Notes: generated by a model from the sequence alone, not told the origin. 64,000 nucleotides of DNA from DASRDZ01 sp035569495 (GCA_035569495.1 DATMMX010000038.1:62001-126000); one strand, 5' to 3'. Positions 17,818-27,234 are shown, counted from the stretch's first letter. Translations and numbers: made by a program.

Positions 17818-19244
17818 GCACCGTTCTCCAGGGTGTGCCACTGCGAGGGCGCGGCAAGGGCGTCGGCTTCGTCGGGCCCCCACGACCCGGCGGCGTAGGG
17901 CAGCACCGGCGGCGGGTGGCGCAGCACGGGGTCGATGATCTCCCAGCCGCGCTCCACCTCGTCCTCGCGGATGAACAGGGTGTGGTCGCCGACCAGTGCG
18001 TCGTGGAGCAATCGTTCGTAGGCCTCGGGCGGGCTGGTCTTGAACGAGCTGCCGTAGCTGAAATCCATGCGCACGGTTTGCGTGGCGATCTCCGGACCCG
18101 GCTGCTTGGCGACGAAGTCGAGGGCGATGCCCTCGTCGGGCTGGATGCGCACCACCAGCAGGTTGGAGTCGACGTGGCCGACGTCGAGGCCCTGGAAGAA
18201 GTGCAGCGGCACGTCGCGGAAGACGACCACCACCCGGGTGTCGCGGCGGCGCAGCCGCTTGCCGGTGCGCAGCAGGAAGGGCACGCCCGACCAGCGCCAG
18301 GTGTCGATGTGCAGGCGCAGCGCGGCGAAGGTCTCCACCGTCGACTCCGGCGATACCCCGGGCTCCTCGCGGTAGCCGAGCACCGGCTCGCCGTCAACCG
18401 TGCCGGCGGTGTACTGGCCGCGCACCACCTCATGCGGGTGGATCGGCTGCACCGCGCGCAGCACCTTGACCTTCTCGTTGCGCAGCGACTCGGCGTCGAA
18501 CATCACCGGCGCCTCCATGCCGACGATGCTGAGCACCTGGAAGAGGTGGTTCTGCACGATGTCGCGCAGCGCCCCGGTCTCCTCGTAGAACCTGCCGCGC
18601 CCGTCGACGCCGATCGACTCGGCGACGCTGATCTCCACCCGCTCGATGCAGTCGCGATTCCAGATGCGCTCGAAGATGGAGTTGCCGAAGCGGAAGACGA
18701 GCATGTTCTGCACCGTCTCCTTGCCCAGGTAGTGGTCGATGCGGTAGATGCGCTCCTCGGGCAGCACCTGGTGCAGCGCGGCGTTGAGGTCGCGCGCCGA
18801 TTGCACGTCGTGGCCGAACGGCTTCTCGATGATCAGCTTGGTGCCGGCGGCCAGACCGCTGTCGCGGACGGCGTGCACCATGGGCACGAAGGCCGACGGC
18901 GGCACGGCGAGGTAGACAAGGCGCAGCTTGCGCCGCAGCGACTTGCGCAGCGGCACCAGGTCGTCGTCGGCGGTGGTGGTGACGAAGCGCAGGCGGGGGG
19001 CGAGCTGCTGCCAGACGTGCTCGTCGAGCCCGGTGCGCGAGTTGGCCTTGATGGCGTCGTGGGCGTGGCTGCGGAAGTCCTCGTCGCCCCACGGCAGGGG
19101 CGCGACGCCGACCACGTCGCCCGAGGTGGGCAGCAAGCCCTCGGCGCACAGGTTGTACAGCGCGGGCAGCAGCTTGCGCGAGGCCAGGTCGCCGGAGGCT
19201 CCGAAGACGACGATGTCCTGGTCGTCGGGCGGCCGGAGCGTCAT
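17814..19244 (-). CDS. zwf: Glucose-6-phosphate 1-dehydrogenase
   Basis: A 476-aa enzyme of the normal length. It oxidises glucose 6-phosphate to 6-phosphogluconolactone, making NADPH at the entry to the oxidative pentose phosphate pathway. The NADP-binding GASGDLA motif is at residues 15-21, the EKPFG motif at 140-144, and the substrate/catalytic RIDHYLGKE at 168-176. ATG 19244 has GGAGG seven bases upstream. It overlaps the ROK kinase gene by four bases, so kinase and dehydrogenase should be made together. Confidence 0.96.
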   Translation of the reverse strand: MTLRPPDDQDIVVFGASGDLASRKLLPALYNLCAEGLLPTSGDVVGVAPLPWGDEDFRSHAHDAIKANSRTGLDEHVWQQLAPRLRFVTTTADDDLVPLRKSLRRKLRLVYLAVPPSAFVPMVHAVRDSGLAAGTKLIIEKPFGHDVQSARDLNAALHQVLPEERIYRIDHYLGKETVQNMLVFRFGNSIFERIWNRDCIERVEISVAESIGVDGRGRFYEETGALRDIVQNHLFQVLSIVGMEAPVMFDAESLRNEKVKVLRAVQPIHPHEVVRGQYTAGTVDGEPVLGYREEPGVSPESTVETFAALRLHIDTWRWSGVPFLLRTGKRLRRRDTRVVVVFRDVPLHFFQGLDVGHVDSNLLVVRIQPDEGIALDFVAKQPGPEIATQTVRMDFSYGSSFKTSPPEAYERLLHDALVGDHTLFIREDEVERGWEIIDPVLRHPPPVLPYAAGSWGPDEADALAAPSQWHTLENGA

Positions 19245-19283
19245 CGTGTGCCTCCGTGGGCGGCTGGGCGGCGCGTGGAGTGC

Positions 19284-20177
19284 TTAGCGGCCGCCCAGGT
19301 GGCGCCGCGCCGCGTCGGCGACCTTGACCAGCAGGGCCAGGCCGACGCAGACCAGGACGCCCATGAAGAGCGGGAACTCGGCGTCGGGCGTGTGCCAATC
19401 GTAGACGGCGAGCACGCCGCCGATGAACAGGCCGATGGTGGCCAGAACCAGGAAGAACACCGCGGTGCGGGTGGCGGGGTCGAGCTGGGCCTTGCCGCCG
19501 TAGCGCTCCGCCGGGCTGGGGGCGAGCGGCGGCATGGGGAAGAAGTGGCGCAGCGCGGCGGCGCCGGCCTGCAGCACGAGGGCGCTGCCGAAGAGCACCA
19601 GGGTGACGATCACCGCCGGCCACTCGGCGCTCGGCGTGGCGTAGGTGTAGACGGCGAGAACCCCGGCGTAGAGGCCGCCGACGCAGGCCAGGCTGAGCAG
19701 GATGGCGGTCATCCAGGTCAGCGCGTCGAGCTGCGGCAGGGTGATCTGGGGCAGGGTGATCATCGGGCCGGTCGCCTCGGCGGGGATCAGGGTGCCGACC
19801 AGGCGGGGGTCGAGGCTGAGGCCGCTGACCCTGGCCTGCATGCCGAAGGTCTGCACCTCGGGCATGCGGGTGGTGGCCCCGGCGATCAGGCCGGGCTGGG
19901 GGCCGGGGAAGAGGCGGCGCTCCTCCTTGCGGCCGTCGGGGTAGGTGAGCCGGAGCAGGCCGCAGACCTCGCAGTGCCAGGCCTCGATGGGCAGGCCGCC
20001 GACCACGGGACCGTAGTACATGGTGGTGCGGCGCACGCCCTCGGGGCCCAGCGCCCCGTCGTAGGGGGCGAACTCGTGGGCCATGACGCCCAGGACCGGG
20101 GCCGGGTGGTCGCACTCCTCGGGGGTGGGGGGAGTGGTGCGGGGGGCGTGAGCGGGGGCGGTGTCTGGGGCGACCAC
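19284..20177 (-). CDS. Membrane protein with an N-terminal metal-ribbon-like region
   Basis: A 297-aa protein. The first 80 residues are soluble and contain ECDHP and, further on, HCEVCGLLRL, which could form a small zinc ribbon. Four membrane helices follow in two pairs, each pair ending near VYTYATPSAEWP or VYDWHTPDAEFP; these two halves resemble each other and suggest an internal duplication. Function unknown. I chose GTG 20177: TACAAT (20185-20190, complementary strand) lies 7 bases upstream, consistent with leaderless start, and the Cys motif is then included. A later ATG (MAHEF) is the alternative. Confidence 0.7.
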   Translation of the reverse strand: MVAPDTAPAHAPRTTPPTPEECDHPAPVLGVMAHEFAPYDGALGPEGVRRTTMYYGPVVGGLPIEAWHCEVCGLLRLTYPDGRKEERRLFPGPQPGLIAGATTRMPEVQTFGMQARVSGLSLDPRLVGTLIPAEATGPMITLPQITLPQLDALTWMTAILLSLACVGGLYAGVLAVYTYATPSAEWPAVIVTLVLFGSALVLQAGAAALRHFFPMPPLAPSPAERYGGKAQLDPATRTAVFFLVLATIGLFIGGVLAVYDWHTPDAEFPLFMGVLVCVGLALLVKVADAARRHLGGR

Positions 20178-20250
20178 GGCGGGGATTGTACTAGCGGGGT
20201 GCCCGGTCGCTCCGGGGGGGGGAACCCCGGTTCCGGTATTGCCGCTCCCC

Positions 20251-21033
20251 TCAGCGCCGCCGAGGCACCGGGGCGCGACCGCGCTCCCCCATGGCCAGGT
20301 CCTCCGCGCGGCGGTGGGCCTCCAGCTCGGCGCCGTCATCCAGGGGGCTGAGCGTTGCCGGCTCGCCCTCGCCGTCGCGGTGAGCCATCCCCGCCGCCAG
20401 CACCCAGTCGGTGAGCGCCGGATTCTTGGGCAGCAGCGACCCGTGCAGGTAGGTCCCGATGACCCGCCCGTGCAGCACCCCCTCTCCCCCATCCTCCCCG
20501 TTGTTGCCACCCCCGACCACAACTCGCCCGAGCGGCCTGAGCCCCGGCCCCAGCCAGGTGCGCCCCCCATGGTTCTCGAAGCCGACCAGCGTGCCCGGCT
20601 GCAGGTGCAGCTCCTCCGCCGCCTCGACCACGACGTTGCCGATCCAGCGGTCGTGGCCCGCGCTGCTGCGCAGGTCGAGGATGCCCAGGCCCTCGAGCTG
20701 GTTGCCGTCGGCGTCGGTGTAGTGGTGGCCGAGCAGCTGGTATCCGCCACAGACGGCCAGAACCGCGGCGCCGTCGTTCACCGCCCGCTCCATGTCGCTG
20801 CGCTTGAAGTCGGTGAAGTCGCGGAAGATGCGCGACTGGTCGCGGTCCTGCCCACCGCCCATGAAGAGGATGTCGCAGGCGGCGATCTCGGCGGGACCGG
20901 CCTCGATGGCCACCACCTCGACGTCGACGCCGCGCCAGCGGGCGCGCTGCTGCAGGGCGCGGATGTTGCCGATGTCGCCGTAGATGTTCATGGCGTCGGG
21001 GTAGAGGTGGCCGATGCGCAGCGGACGGGTCAT
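20251..21033 (-). CDS. gatD: Lipid II isoglutaminyl synthase, glutaminase subunit GatD
   Basis: A 260-aa class I glutamine amidotransferase. The nucleophile is C95 in AVCGGYQLLG and the catalytic His is H197 in GTYLHGSLLPKNP, both as in GatD/CobQ-like enzymes. GatD hydrolyses glutamine and passes ammonia to MurT, which amidates the D-Glu of lipid II to D-isoglutamine, a step typical of Gram-positive cell walls. Its ATG overlaps the MurT stop (ATGA), as expected for two subunits of one complex. Confidence 0.93.
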   Translation of the reverse strand: MTRPLRIGHLYPDAMNIYGDIGNIRALQQRARWRGVDVEVVAIEAGPAEIAACDILFMGGGQDRDQSRIFRDFTDFKRSDMERAVNDGAAVLAVCGGYQLLGHHYTDADGNQLEGLGILDLRSSAGHDRWIGNVVVEAAEELHLQPGTLVGFENHGGRTWLGPGLRPLGRVVVGGGNNGEDGGEGVLHGRVIGTYLHGSLLPKNPALTDWVLAAGMAHRDGEGEPATLSPLDDGAELEAHRRAEDLAMGERGRAPVPRRR

Positions 21034-22433
21034 GGTGCTGCCTTGCCGTCCTGCCAGAAGGCGGCCACCGCACCGGCGCGCTCGGCGACGGCACGGAGGT
21101 CGAGCATGGCGGTGTAGGTGGCGAGGACGGCGACTTCTTCTATTGCCGTTGCTGTGTCCGCCGCGTGTTGCAGGGCGCGCTGCGGGTCGGTCTCGACATG
21201 GATGCGCTCGCCCGGCACACCGGCGTACTTGAGGCGCACGGCGAGGTCGTGGGCGCGCGTGCCTGCGGCGACGATGCGGGGCGTGCTCTGTGTGCGTGCC
21301 AGGCGTTCGAAGTCGACGTCCCAGAGCCAGGAAACATCGCGACCGTCGGCGACGCGGTCGTTGATGGCGATCAGGTAGGTGGTGGCGTGGCCGAGCTCGT
21401 CGGCGGTGCGCAGCACCTCGTCGAAGCCGGCCGGGTTCTTGGCGAGCAGCAGGCGCATGGTGCGGCCGTGCAGGCGCAGCGTCTCCTGGCGGCCGAATCG
21501 CGGTTGGAACTGCTCGATCCCCCTGGCGGCCTGCTGCTGGTCGACGCCCAGGGTGCGCAGCGCGGCGTAGGCGGCGAACACGTTGTAGGCGTTGTAGACG
21601 CCGCCGACGTGGGCGTGCAGGTGGGCGCCGTCGCTGGTGTCGAGGTCGAGCGTGTCGATGCTCGGGGCTTTGATGCGGGTCAGCGCGTAGTCGGGCGCGG
21701 GGCGCGCGAAGTCGCAACTGGTGCAGGAGTATGTGCCACAGTGGGCCAGAACCACCCTGCTGAAGGCGAGCGGCGCGTTGCACACCGGGCAGGCGCGCGC
21801 GTCGGCGGCGTGGGGCAGGCCGGGGAGCAGGAAGTCGGTGGCGTCGACGCCGATGGGGACCAGGCCTGTGAGGCCGCGCACCTGTCCCGCGACCAGCGGG
21901 TCGTCCACGTTGGCGACGATTCTGGCGCCGTCGGGGAGCTTGCGCAGCGCGTCGCCGATGCGGGCGGCGGTGGTCTCCAGCTCGCCGGAGCGGTCGAGCT
22001 GGTCGCGGAGCAGGTTGAGGACCACCACCATGCGCGGCCGGGTCTCCTCGACGGCGCGGTCGAGGTGCAGCTCGTCGACCTCGAACACCGCGGCGTGGGA
22101 GCGGGGGCGGCCGCGCAGGTCGGCGTCGGCGACGGCGGCGGCGACCAGGCCGTAGACCAGGTTGGCGCCGCTGCGGTTGGTCAGGACGCGCTCGCCGCTC
22201 GCCTCCAGGGCGCCGGCGAGGATGCCGGTGGTGGTGGTCTTGCCGTTGGTGCCGGTGACCAGCACGGTGCCGCCCCGGAGCTTGGGGGCGAGCTTGCGCA
22301 GGGTGCCGCGGTCGACGGCGAGGGCGACGTCGCCTGGGATGGTGGTGCCCCCGCCGCGCCGGAGCAGGCGGCTGGTGGCGGCGGCGGCCTTGGCCGAGGC
22401 GACGGCGGCGGTGAGGCGGAGGTCGGGGGTCAC
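21030..22433 (-). CDS. murT: Lipid II isoglutaminyl synthase, Mur-ligase subunit MurT
   Basis: A 467-aa Mur-ligase-like protein. The ATP-binding motif GTNGKT is at residues 61-66 and FEVDE at 118-122. A zinc ribbon typical of MurT is formed by C215-x2-C218 and C237-x2-C240, with C232 between. The C-terminal DUF1727-type domain carries NDRVADGRDVSWLWDVDFE, where the catalytic Asp lies. It activates the D-Glu carboxylate of lipid II with ATP for amidation by GatD-derived ammonia. The GTG start overlaps the ispE stop by four bases. Confidence 0.94.
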   Translation of the reverse strand: MTPDLRLTAAVASAKAAAATSRLLRRGGGTTIPGDVALAVDRGTLRKLAPKLRGGTVLVTGTNGKTTTTGILAGALEASGERVLTNRSGANLVYGLVAAAVADADLRGRPRSHAAVFEVDELHLDRAVEETRPRMVVVLNLLRDQLDRSGELETTAARIGDALRKLPDGARIVANVDDPLVAGQVRGLTGLVPIGVDATDFLLPGLPHAADARACPVCNAPLAFSRVVLAHCGTYSCTSCDFARPAPDYALTRIKAPSIDTLDLDTSDGAHLHAHVGGVYNAYNVFAAYAALRTLGVDQQQAARGIEQFQPRFGRQETLRLHGRTMRLLLAKNPAGFDEVLRTADELGHATTYLIAINDRVADGRDVSWLWDVDFERLARTQSTPRIVAAGTRAHDLAVRLKYAGVPGERIHVETDPQRALQHAADTATAIEEVAVLATYTAMLDLRAVAERAGAVAAFWQDGKAAP

Positions 22434-23350
22434 TGGTTTGTTGTGTGTCGGGGGAGCGGGCCGAGGCGGGCGGGGACGGTGCGGCAGGCGCGGGCGGGGA
22501 AGCCGGCGGCCTGGGCCGTGGCGGCGAGGCGGGTCGCTTCTTCTTCCGTTGGCGCCAGGGTGAAGGCGGCGCCACCGCTGCCGGTGAGGTGCCAGGGGGT
22601 GTGCGGGGTCAACGCGCGGAGGCGGTCGAGGGCTTCGCCCAGGCCGGGGGCGGCGCGGCAGGCGGCGGGCTCCAGGGCGCTGCCGAGCAGGTCGTCCGGC
22701 GGGTGCGCGCCGCGTGCCAGCGCTTGCGCGAGTGCGGCGGTGCGGCCGGTGGGGCGGCGTTCGGCGTCGTTGAGCGCGGCGTAGGCGGCGGCGGTCGCGC
22801 TGGGGCCGGCGACGGCGATGGCCAGGTGGAGCGGCGGCACGGTCAGCGAGGCGAGCTGCTCGCCCCGGCCGGTGGCGAGCAGGCTGCCCCCGGCCAGGAC
22901 GGCGGGGACGTCGCTGCCCAGCTCGGCGGCGGCTTCGGCGATCTGGTGCGACGCGATTGGGCGACCGGCGGCGGTGAGCAGCACGGCGCCCGCGCGCAGC
23001 ACGGCCGCGGCATCGGCGGAGCCGCCGCCCAGGCCGGCGGCCGCGGGGACCCGCTTGTCGAGCCATAGGTGCAGCGCGGTCGTGCCCTTCGGTTGTCCGT
23101 CGTTTGCGAGGTCGAGGAGCAGCGCTGCGGCGCGGGCGGCGAGGTTGTCGGGACCGGTGGGAACGCCCTCGGCGTGGGGTCCGCTCAGCCGCAGGCGGAC
23201 GGGCTCGGCGCTGTTGGCAATGCTCACCCCCACCAGGTCATGCCAGTCGATGGTGCAGATGACGCTGGCGATGTCATGCCAGCCGGAGGGGCGGCGCTCG
23301 GTGACCTCCAGCGAGAGGTTCACCTTGGCGTAGGCGGGGACCACGAGCAT
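22430..23350 (-). CDS. ispE: 4-diphosphocytidyl-2-C-methyl-D-erythritol kinase
   Basis: A 306-aa GHMP kinase of the MEP isoprenoid pathway. AYAKVNLSL carries the catalytic Lys (K9), the ATP loop PAAAGLGGGSADAAA spans residues 102-116, the catalytic Asp is D147 in GSDVPA, and the C-terminal HLTGSGGAAF is the third GHMP motif. It supplies isoprenoid precursors, including the undecaprenyl carrier of lipid II, so its linkage to murT-gatD makes biological sense. A TACCGT box lies 10 bases before the ATG. Confidence 0.94.
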   Translation of the reverse strand: MLVVPAYAKVNLSLEVTERRPSGWHDIASVICTIDWHDLVGVSIANSAEPVRLRLSGPHAEGVPTGPDNLAARAAALLLDLANDGQPKGTTALHLWLDKRVPAAAGLGGGSADAAAVLRAGAVLLTAAGRPIASHQIAEAAAELGSDVPAVLAGGSLLATGRGEQLASLTVPPLHLAIAVAGPSATAAAYAALNDAERRPTGRTAALAQALARGAHPPDDLLGSALEPAACRAAPGLGEALDRLRALTPHTPWHLTGSGGAAFTLAPTEEEATRLAATAQAAGFPARACRTVPARLGPLPRHTTNQ

Positions 23351-23400
23351 GCAGCTCCAGACGGTACCGGGTCGGTTGGCTCGCGCGGCCGCCGCCCGGT

Positions 23401-23409
23401 TGCTATACT
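23401..23409 (+). promoter_or_regulatory. Extended -10 promoter for rpsT
   Basis: TGC-TATACT is an extended -10 (TGN then TATACT). It lies 84 bases before the rpsT start in the divergent ispE/rpsT intergenic region. No good -35 is seen at 17 bases, which fits extended -10 promoters. Confidence 0.55.
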
Positions 23410-23493
23410 CCCGCGGTTGCCTGCGAGGAGGTGGCTTGCTGCCGCCCGCCCGCTGGTGCTCGTTTCCGACACTGAATCCCTGCCAGGAGACCC

Positions 23494-23925
23494 GTGGCCA
23501 ACTCCCGCTCCGCCCGCAAGCGCATCCGCGCCAACGAGCGCAAGCACGTCCGCAACCGGACCGTCCGCTCGGCCGTGCGCACCCGCATCACCAAGGCGCG
23601 GCGCGCGCTGCTCGGCACCGAGGTCGAGAACACCCCGGAGCTGGTGCTGGCCGCCGTCCGCGAGCTCGACCGGGCCGCCGAGAAGGGCATCATCCACCGC
23701 AACAACGCCAACCGGCGCAAGTCCCGCCTGATGTCGATGGCCCACCGCCTCCTCACCGCCGCCGAAGGCACCGCCGGTGAGGACCAGGCCGCCATCCGCG
23801 CCGCCGCCGCCGGCGGCGAGAAGGGACGCGGCCGCCGCGCCGCCGGAGGCGCGAAGAGCGCCGCCAAGTCCGGCACCCGCGCCGCCGCCGACAAGCCCAA
23901 GACCGCGCGCGCCAAGAAGGCTTAA
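23494..23925 (+). CDS. rpsT: 30S ribosomal protein S20
   Basis: A 143-aa S20. The first 90 residues are the normal protein: ANSRSARKRIRANERK, then RSAVRTRITKARRAL and KGIIHRNNANRRKSRLMS. The last 50 or so residues are an Ala/Gly/Lys/Arg-rich tail not found in standard S20 (about 87 aa in E. coli). It binds 16S rRNA early in 30S assembly. The start is GTG 23494 with AGGAG seven bases upstream. It is divergent from ispE and convergent with holA. Confidence 0.95.
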   Translation: MANSRSARKRIRANERKHVRNRTVRSAVRTRITKARRALLGTEVENTPELVLAAVRELDRAAEKGIIHRNNANRRKSRLMSMAHRLLTAAEGTAGEDQAAIRAAAAGGEKGRGRRAAGGAKSAAKSGTRAAADKPKTARAKKA

Positions 23926-24027
23926 GAGAGCCCTCGGCGCGGTCGGCTCGTTCGGTCCAACGGAGGCCGCGCGCCCACCGTCGCCCGGCGGGAGGCACTA
24001 ATCGCCCGCTGTCGCCGTCCTGTGCAG

Positions 24028-24106
24028 CCTCCCGTATCCAGTCCTCGTCCGGCTCCGTGGTCGTCGCTGCGCGAGCCCTCCCCTATCCGGTCCTCGCCCG
24101 GCTCCG
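24028..24106. repeat. Tandem-like duplication of the holA 3' end
   Basis: Two 30-base copies, 24028-24057 and 24077-24106, are identical at 27 positions. The second copy covers the last codons and stop of holA; the first lies just beyond the stop. The 157-base gap between rpsT and holA (23926-24082) holds nothing else I can identify. Confidence 0.55.
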
Positions 24107-25117
24107 CTGCCTCGCCTCGGTCACCTCGCGGGCAGCCCGGAGCGCGAAGCTGCGCAGCGCGCTGGCATCCTCCACCCTCCCCCCCTTGACGTCGGCGTCG
24201 AGCCGCTGCAGCGCGCGCAGCCAGCCCTCCAGCACCGCGCCCGGCACGGCGGTCGCCTGCCGCGCCAGCCGCTCGGCCTTCCACGGCGGCACGCCGAGCG
24301 CCGCAGCCACCGCCCCCGCCCCGCCGCGCCGCTCGCGGAGCACCTCCTGGGCACCGAGCAGGTCGCGGATCTGCCCGCCCATGGTGGCGATCAGGTACTG
24401 CGAGGACATGCCGCCGCCCAGCCCCCCGTCCACCGCCGCCGCCCCGGCCCCCGGGGTGGGCCCGAGCAGCCGGTCGAGCACCCCCCACACCTCGACCTGC
24501 TCGTCGCCGCCGACCAGCCGCTCGACCTCGTCGGCGCCGAGGGTCTGCCGTCCCGCCGCGTAGGCGCGCAGCTTGGCGACTTCGTTCTCGAGCACGCCGA
24601 GGTCGCCGTTGGACACGGTGAGCATGTGCTGCACGGCGTCGGCCGGCAGCCGCAGCCCCGCTGCGCGCAGCCGCGTGTCCAGCCAGGCGCGCAGGTCGCG
24701 GCCGCGCACCGGGGCGTGGTACGAGATGTGGCCGCCGAGATCGCGCAGGGCGCCCAGCACCGGGTTGGTGGGGGCCACCTTGCCGTGCACGACCAGGCAT
24801 ACCACCGTGGTCGGCCCCCGCTCGCGCAGGGCGGTGGCCAGCAGGTCGGGCGGATCGGCGCCGCGACGCGCCCGCTCGGTGAGCTGGGGCGCGTCGCGCA
24901 CCATGACGTGGCGCAGCGGGTCGAGGAAGGGCATCTCGGTGAGGCTGCGGCGCACCTGGTCGAGCTTCGACGGCGCGTCGATCACCTCGATGTTGAGGTC
25001 GCTGCTCGACTGGGCGCGCGCCGTGTCGAGCCACTCGCGTGCCTCGGCGTCGACGAGGTGGCGCTCCTCGCCGTGGATGAGCAGCAACGGCGGCAGTCCC
25101 GGGGGCGCGCCGGTCAT
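24083..25117 (-). CDS. holA: DNA polymerase III subunit delta
   Basis: A 344-aa protein of normal length for the clamp-loader delta subunit, which opens the sliding clamp. Recognisable parts are the N-terminal LLLIHGEERHLVDAEAREWL, the middle FLDPLRHVMVRDAP, GHISYHAPVRGRDLRAWLD, and the C-terminal collar-domain segment VPPWKAERLARQAT. It is the last gene of comEA-comEC-recQ-holA. Its ATG overlaps the recQ stop (ATGA). Placement of holA next to comEC and rpsT is common in Gram-positive bacteria. Confidence 0.93.
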   Translation of the reverse strand: MTGAPPGLPPLLLIHGEERHLVDAEAREWLDTARAQSSSDLNIEVIDAPSKLDQVRRSLTEMPFLDPLRHVMVRDAPQLTERARRGADPPDLLATALRERGPTTVVCLVVHGKVAPTNPVLGALRDLGGHISYHAPVRGRDLRAWLDTRLRAAGLRLPADAVQHMLTVSNGDLGVLENEVAKLRAYAAGRQTLGADEVERLVGGDEQVEVWGVLDRLLGPTPGAGAAAVDGGLGGGMSSQYLIATMGGQIRDLLGAQEVLRERRGGAGAVAAALGVPPWKAERLARQATAVPGAVLEGWLRALQRLDADVKGGRVEDASALRSFALRAAREVTEARQRSRARTG

Positions 25118-27234
25118 GCCTGCACCGCCGGCTCGCCGCGCATCTCGTCGAGCAGGCGCAGCAGCTCCTGGCCGTAGAGGGCGAGCTTGGCCGGGCCGAC
25201 GCCGCCGATGGCCAGCAGCTCACTCTCCGTGCCCGGCATACGCGCGGCGATGTCGACCAGGGTGCGGTCGGGGAGCACGACGTAGGCCGGCACCACCCGT
25301 TCCCGGGCGCGGGCGATTCGCCACGCGCGCAGCTTCTCGAACCGCGCACTCTCCTCCTCGCTGGCCAGCTTGGCGGACGCAGGCTGAGCCCGCTCCCTGG
25401 CGCGCTCCGGCTGGCGCGGGTCGTCGACCTCGATGGTCCGGTCGCCGCGGAGGATGGCGACGCCCTCGACGGTGAGCGCCACCGCCGGGTAGGGCGGCGA
25501 GGTCTGGCGCAGCGCGCCGCCCTCGACCAGCCGGTGCAGCAGCTCCTGCACGTCCGCCTCGCGCCAGCCCTGGAACATGCCGTACTCGGGGATCTCGGTG
25601 ACGCGGTGCAGCGCCATGACCGCGCGGCTCTTGGAGCCGACCAGGATCCCCGCCAGCCGCCCCAGCCCGACGCGCCCGTTGAGGTGGGCGACCAGGCCGA
25701 GGGCGTGGCGGACCATCTCGCTCTCCAGACGGCGCTCCACCGACGCGGGCCGCGAGCACACGTCGCAGGAGCCACCACAGGACTCCGGCGCACCCGACTC
25801 ACCGAAGTACTCCATGATCTGCCGGTGCCTGCAGACGGGCCGCGCCAGGTATTGGGTCATCGCCTCGAAGCGCCGGTAGGCGTGGCGGCGATGGGTGGCG
25901 ATGCGCGCGTGGTCGATCGCCGGCAGGCGCCGGTCCTCGAACAGGCCGCCACCGTTCTCGACGACGCCGTGTTCGCGCAGGATCTCGCGGGCGGCGTCAC
26001 CGGCGGCGTCGCTGAGCGAGCGCACCGATTCGTGGCGCGTGGTGACCAGGCTCCACGCGCCGGGATCGCCGCCCATGTCGCGCAGCGAGCGGCGGACTCC
26101 CTCCAGCGTCGTCGGCGTGGGATGCGCGGCCTCGATGAAGAACTCCTGCAGCCTGCGATCGGCGGGCGCGTGGAGCAGGACGCAGCGCGCGGGCTCGCCG
26201 TCGCGGCCGGCGCGGCCCGCCTGCTGGTAATACTCTTCGAGCGAGGCGGGCAGCGCGACGTGGATGACCTGGCGCACCGTCGGCACGTCCACCCCCATGC
26301 CGAATGCGCTGGTGGTGACCGCGACGCACACGTCACCCGCGACAAATCGCTCCTGGGCGCGGGTGCGCGCGTCGGGCGGCATGTCGCCGTGGTACAGCAT
26401 GGTCGGGAAGCGCGTCGAGAGCCGCTCGGCGAGGTCGCGCGCCCGCGCACGGGTGCCGGCGTAGACGATGGCGTGTCCGTCGCCGGGGTCGAGCACCTGG
26501 TCGAGCCGGGCCAGCTTCTCCGCCTCGTTGCGCAGCCGCTCGACCGAGAAATGCAGGTTGGGCCTTGCAAAACCGTGGACGACCACATGCGGGCTGCGCA
26601 GCTCCAGTCGCGCCGCGATGTCGGCGCGGACCTCGGGGGTCGCGGTCGCCGTGCAGGCGACGACCTGCATCGGGGCGAGGTTCTTGGCCACCTCGCCGAT
26701 GCGCAGGTAGTCACGGCGGAAGTCGTGCCCCCATTCGGAGATGCAGTGCGCCTCGTCGACGACGATGCGGGACGGCGGGGTTTGTGCCAGCAATGACCGG
26801 AAGTCGGAACGCACCAGGCGTTCGGGAGCGACGTAGAGGAGTCGCAGCACACCCTCGCGGTAGGCCCGCTGCACCGCGTGCTGTTCGCCGCTGTCGAGGT
26901 GCGAGTGCAGCGCCGCCGCGTGGATGCCGCGGGCGCGCAGGGCGTCGATCTGGTCCTTCATCAGTGCGATCAGCGGCGAGACGACCAGGGTGCACCCGCC
27001 GCTGAGCACGGCCGGAAGCTGATAGCAGACCGACTTGCCGCCGCCGGTGGGCATGACCACGACCGCGTCGTGCCCTTCGAGGACGGCCTCGACCACATCG
27101 CGCTGGCCACGGCGGAAGTCGTGGTGGCCGAAGGAGAGGCGGAGCGCGTCGAGGAGGGCGTCGGTGGGAGGGATCGCCGCCACGGCGGGCATTATCGTCT
27201 GGGGCTCGGTGGGCGGGTCGGGTTGCAGCGTCAT
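25114..27234 (-). CDS. recQ: ATP-dependent DNA helicase RecQ
   Basis: A 706-aa helicase with the full RecQ architecture: Walker A TGGGKS at residues 63-68, DEAH at 160-163, CTATATPEVR, YYQQAGRAGRDG, then a Cys-rich zinc site (VCRHRQIMEYFGE and SCGGSCDVC), RQC winged helix and a C-terminal HRDC domain (LPDRTLVDIAARMPGTESEL). It unwinds DNA for recombination repair. ATG 27234 overlaps the comEC stop; its own stop overlaps holA. Co-transcription with the competence genes suggests use on incoming single strands; this is inference. Confidence 0.95.
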   Translation of the reverse strand: MTLQPDPPTEPQTIMPAVAAIPPTDALLDALRLSFGHHDFRRGQRDVVEAVLEGHDAVVVMPTGGGKSVCYQLPAVLSGGCTLVVSPLIALMKDQIDALRARGIHAAALHSHLDSGEQHAVQRAYREGVLRLLYVAPERLVRSDFRSLLAQTPPSRIVVDEAHCISEWGHDFRRDYLRIGEVAKNLAPMQVVACTATATPEVRADIAARLELRSPHVVVHGFARPNLHFSVERLRNEAEKLARLDQVLDPGDGHAIVYAGTRARARDLAERLSTRFPTMLYHGDMPPDARTRAQERFVAGDVCVAVTTSAFGMGVDVPTVRQVIHVALPASLEEYYQQAGRAGRDGEPARCVLLHAPADRRLQEFFIEAAHPTPTTLEGVRRSLRDMGGDPGAWSLVTTRHESVRSLSDAAGDAAREILREHGVVENGGGLFEDRRLPAIDHARIATHRRHAYRRFEAMTQYLARPVCRHRQIMEYFGESGAPESCGGSCDVCSRPASVERRLESEMVRHALGLVAHLNGRVGLGRLAGILVGSKSRAVMALHRVTEIPEYGMFQGWREADVQELLHRLVEGGALRQTSPPYPAVALTVEGVAILRGDRTIEVDDPRQPERARERAQPASAKLASEEESARFEKLRAWRIARARERVVPAYVVLPDRTLVDIAARMPGTESELLAIGGVGPAKLALYGQELLRLLDEMRGEPAVQA

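Noticed and set aside
17835..20351. 838-codon plus-strand frame opposite zwf and the membrane protein gene
   Set aside because: Shadow of zwf and its neighbours; the translation is His/Arg/Gln-rich noise.
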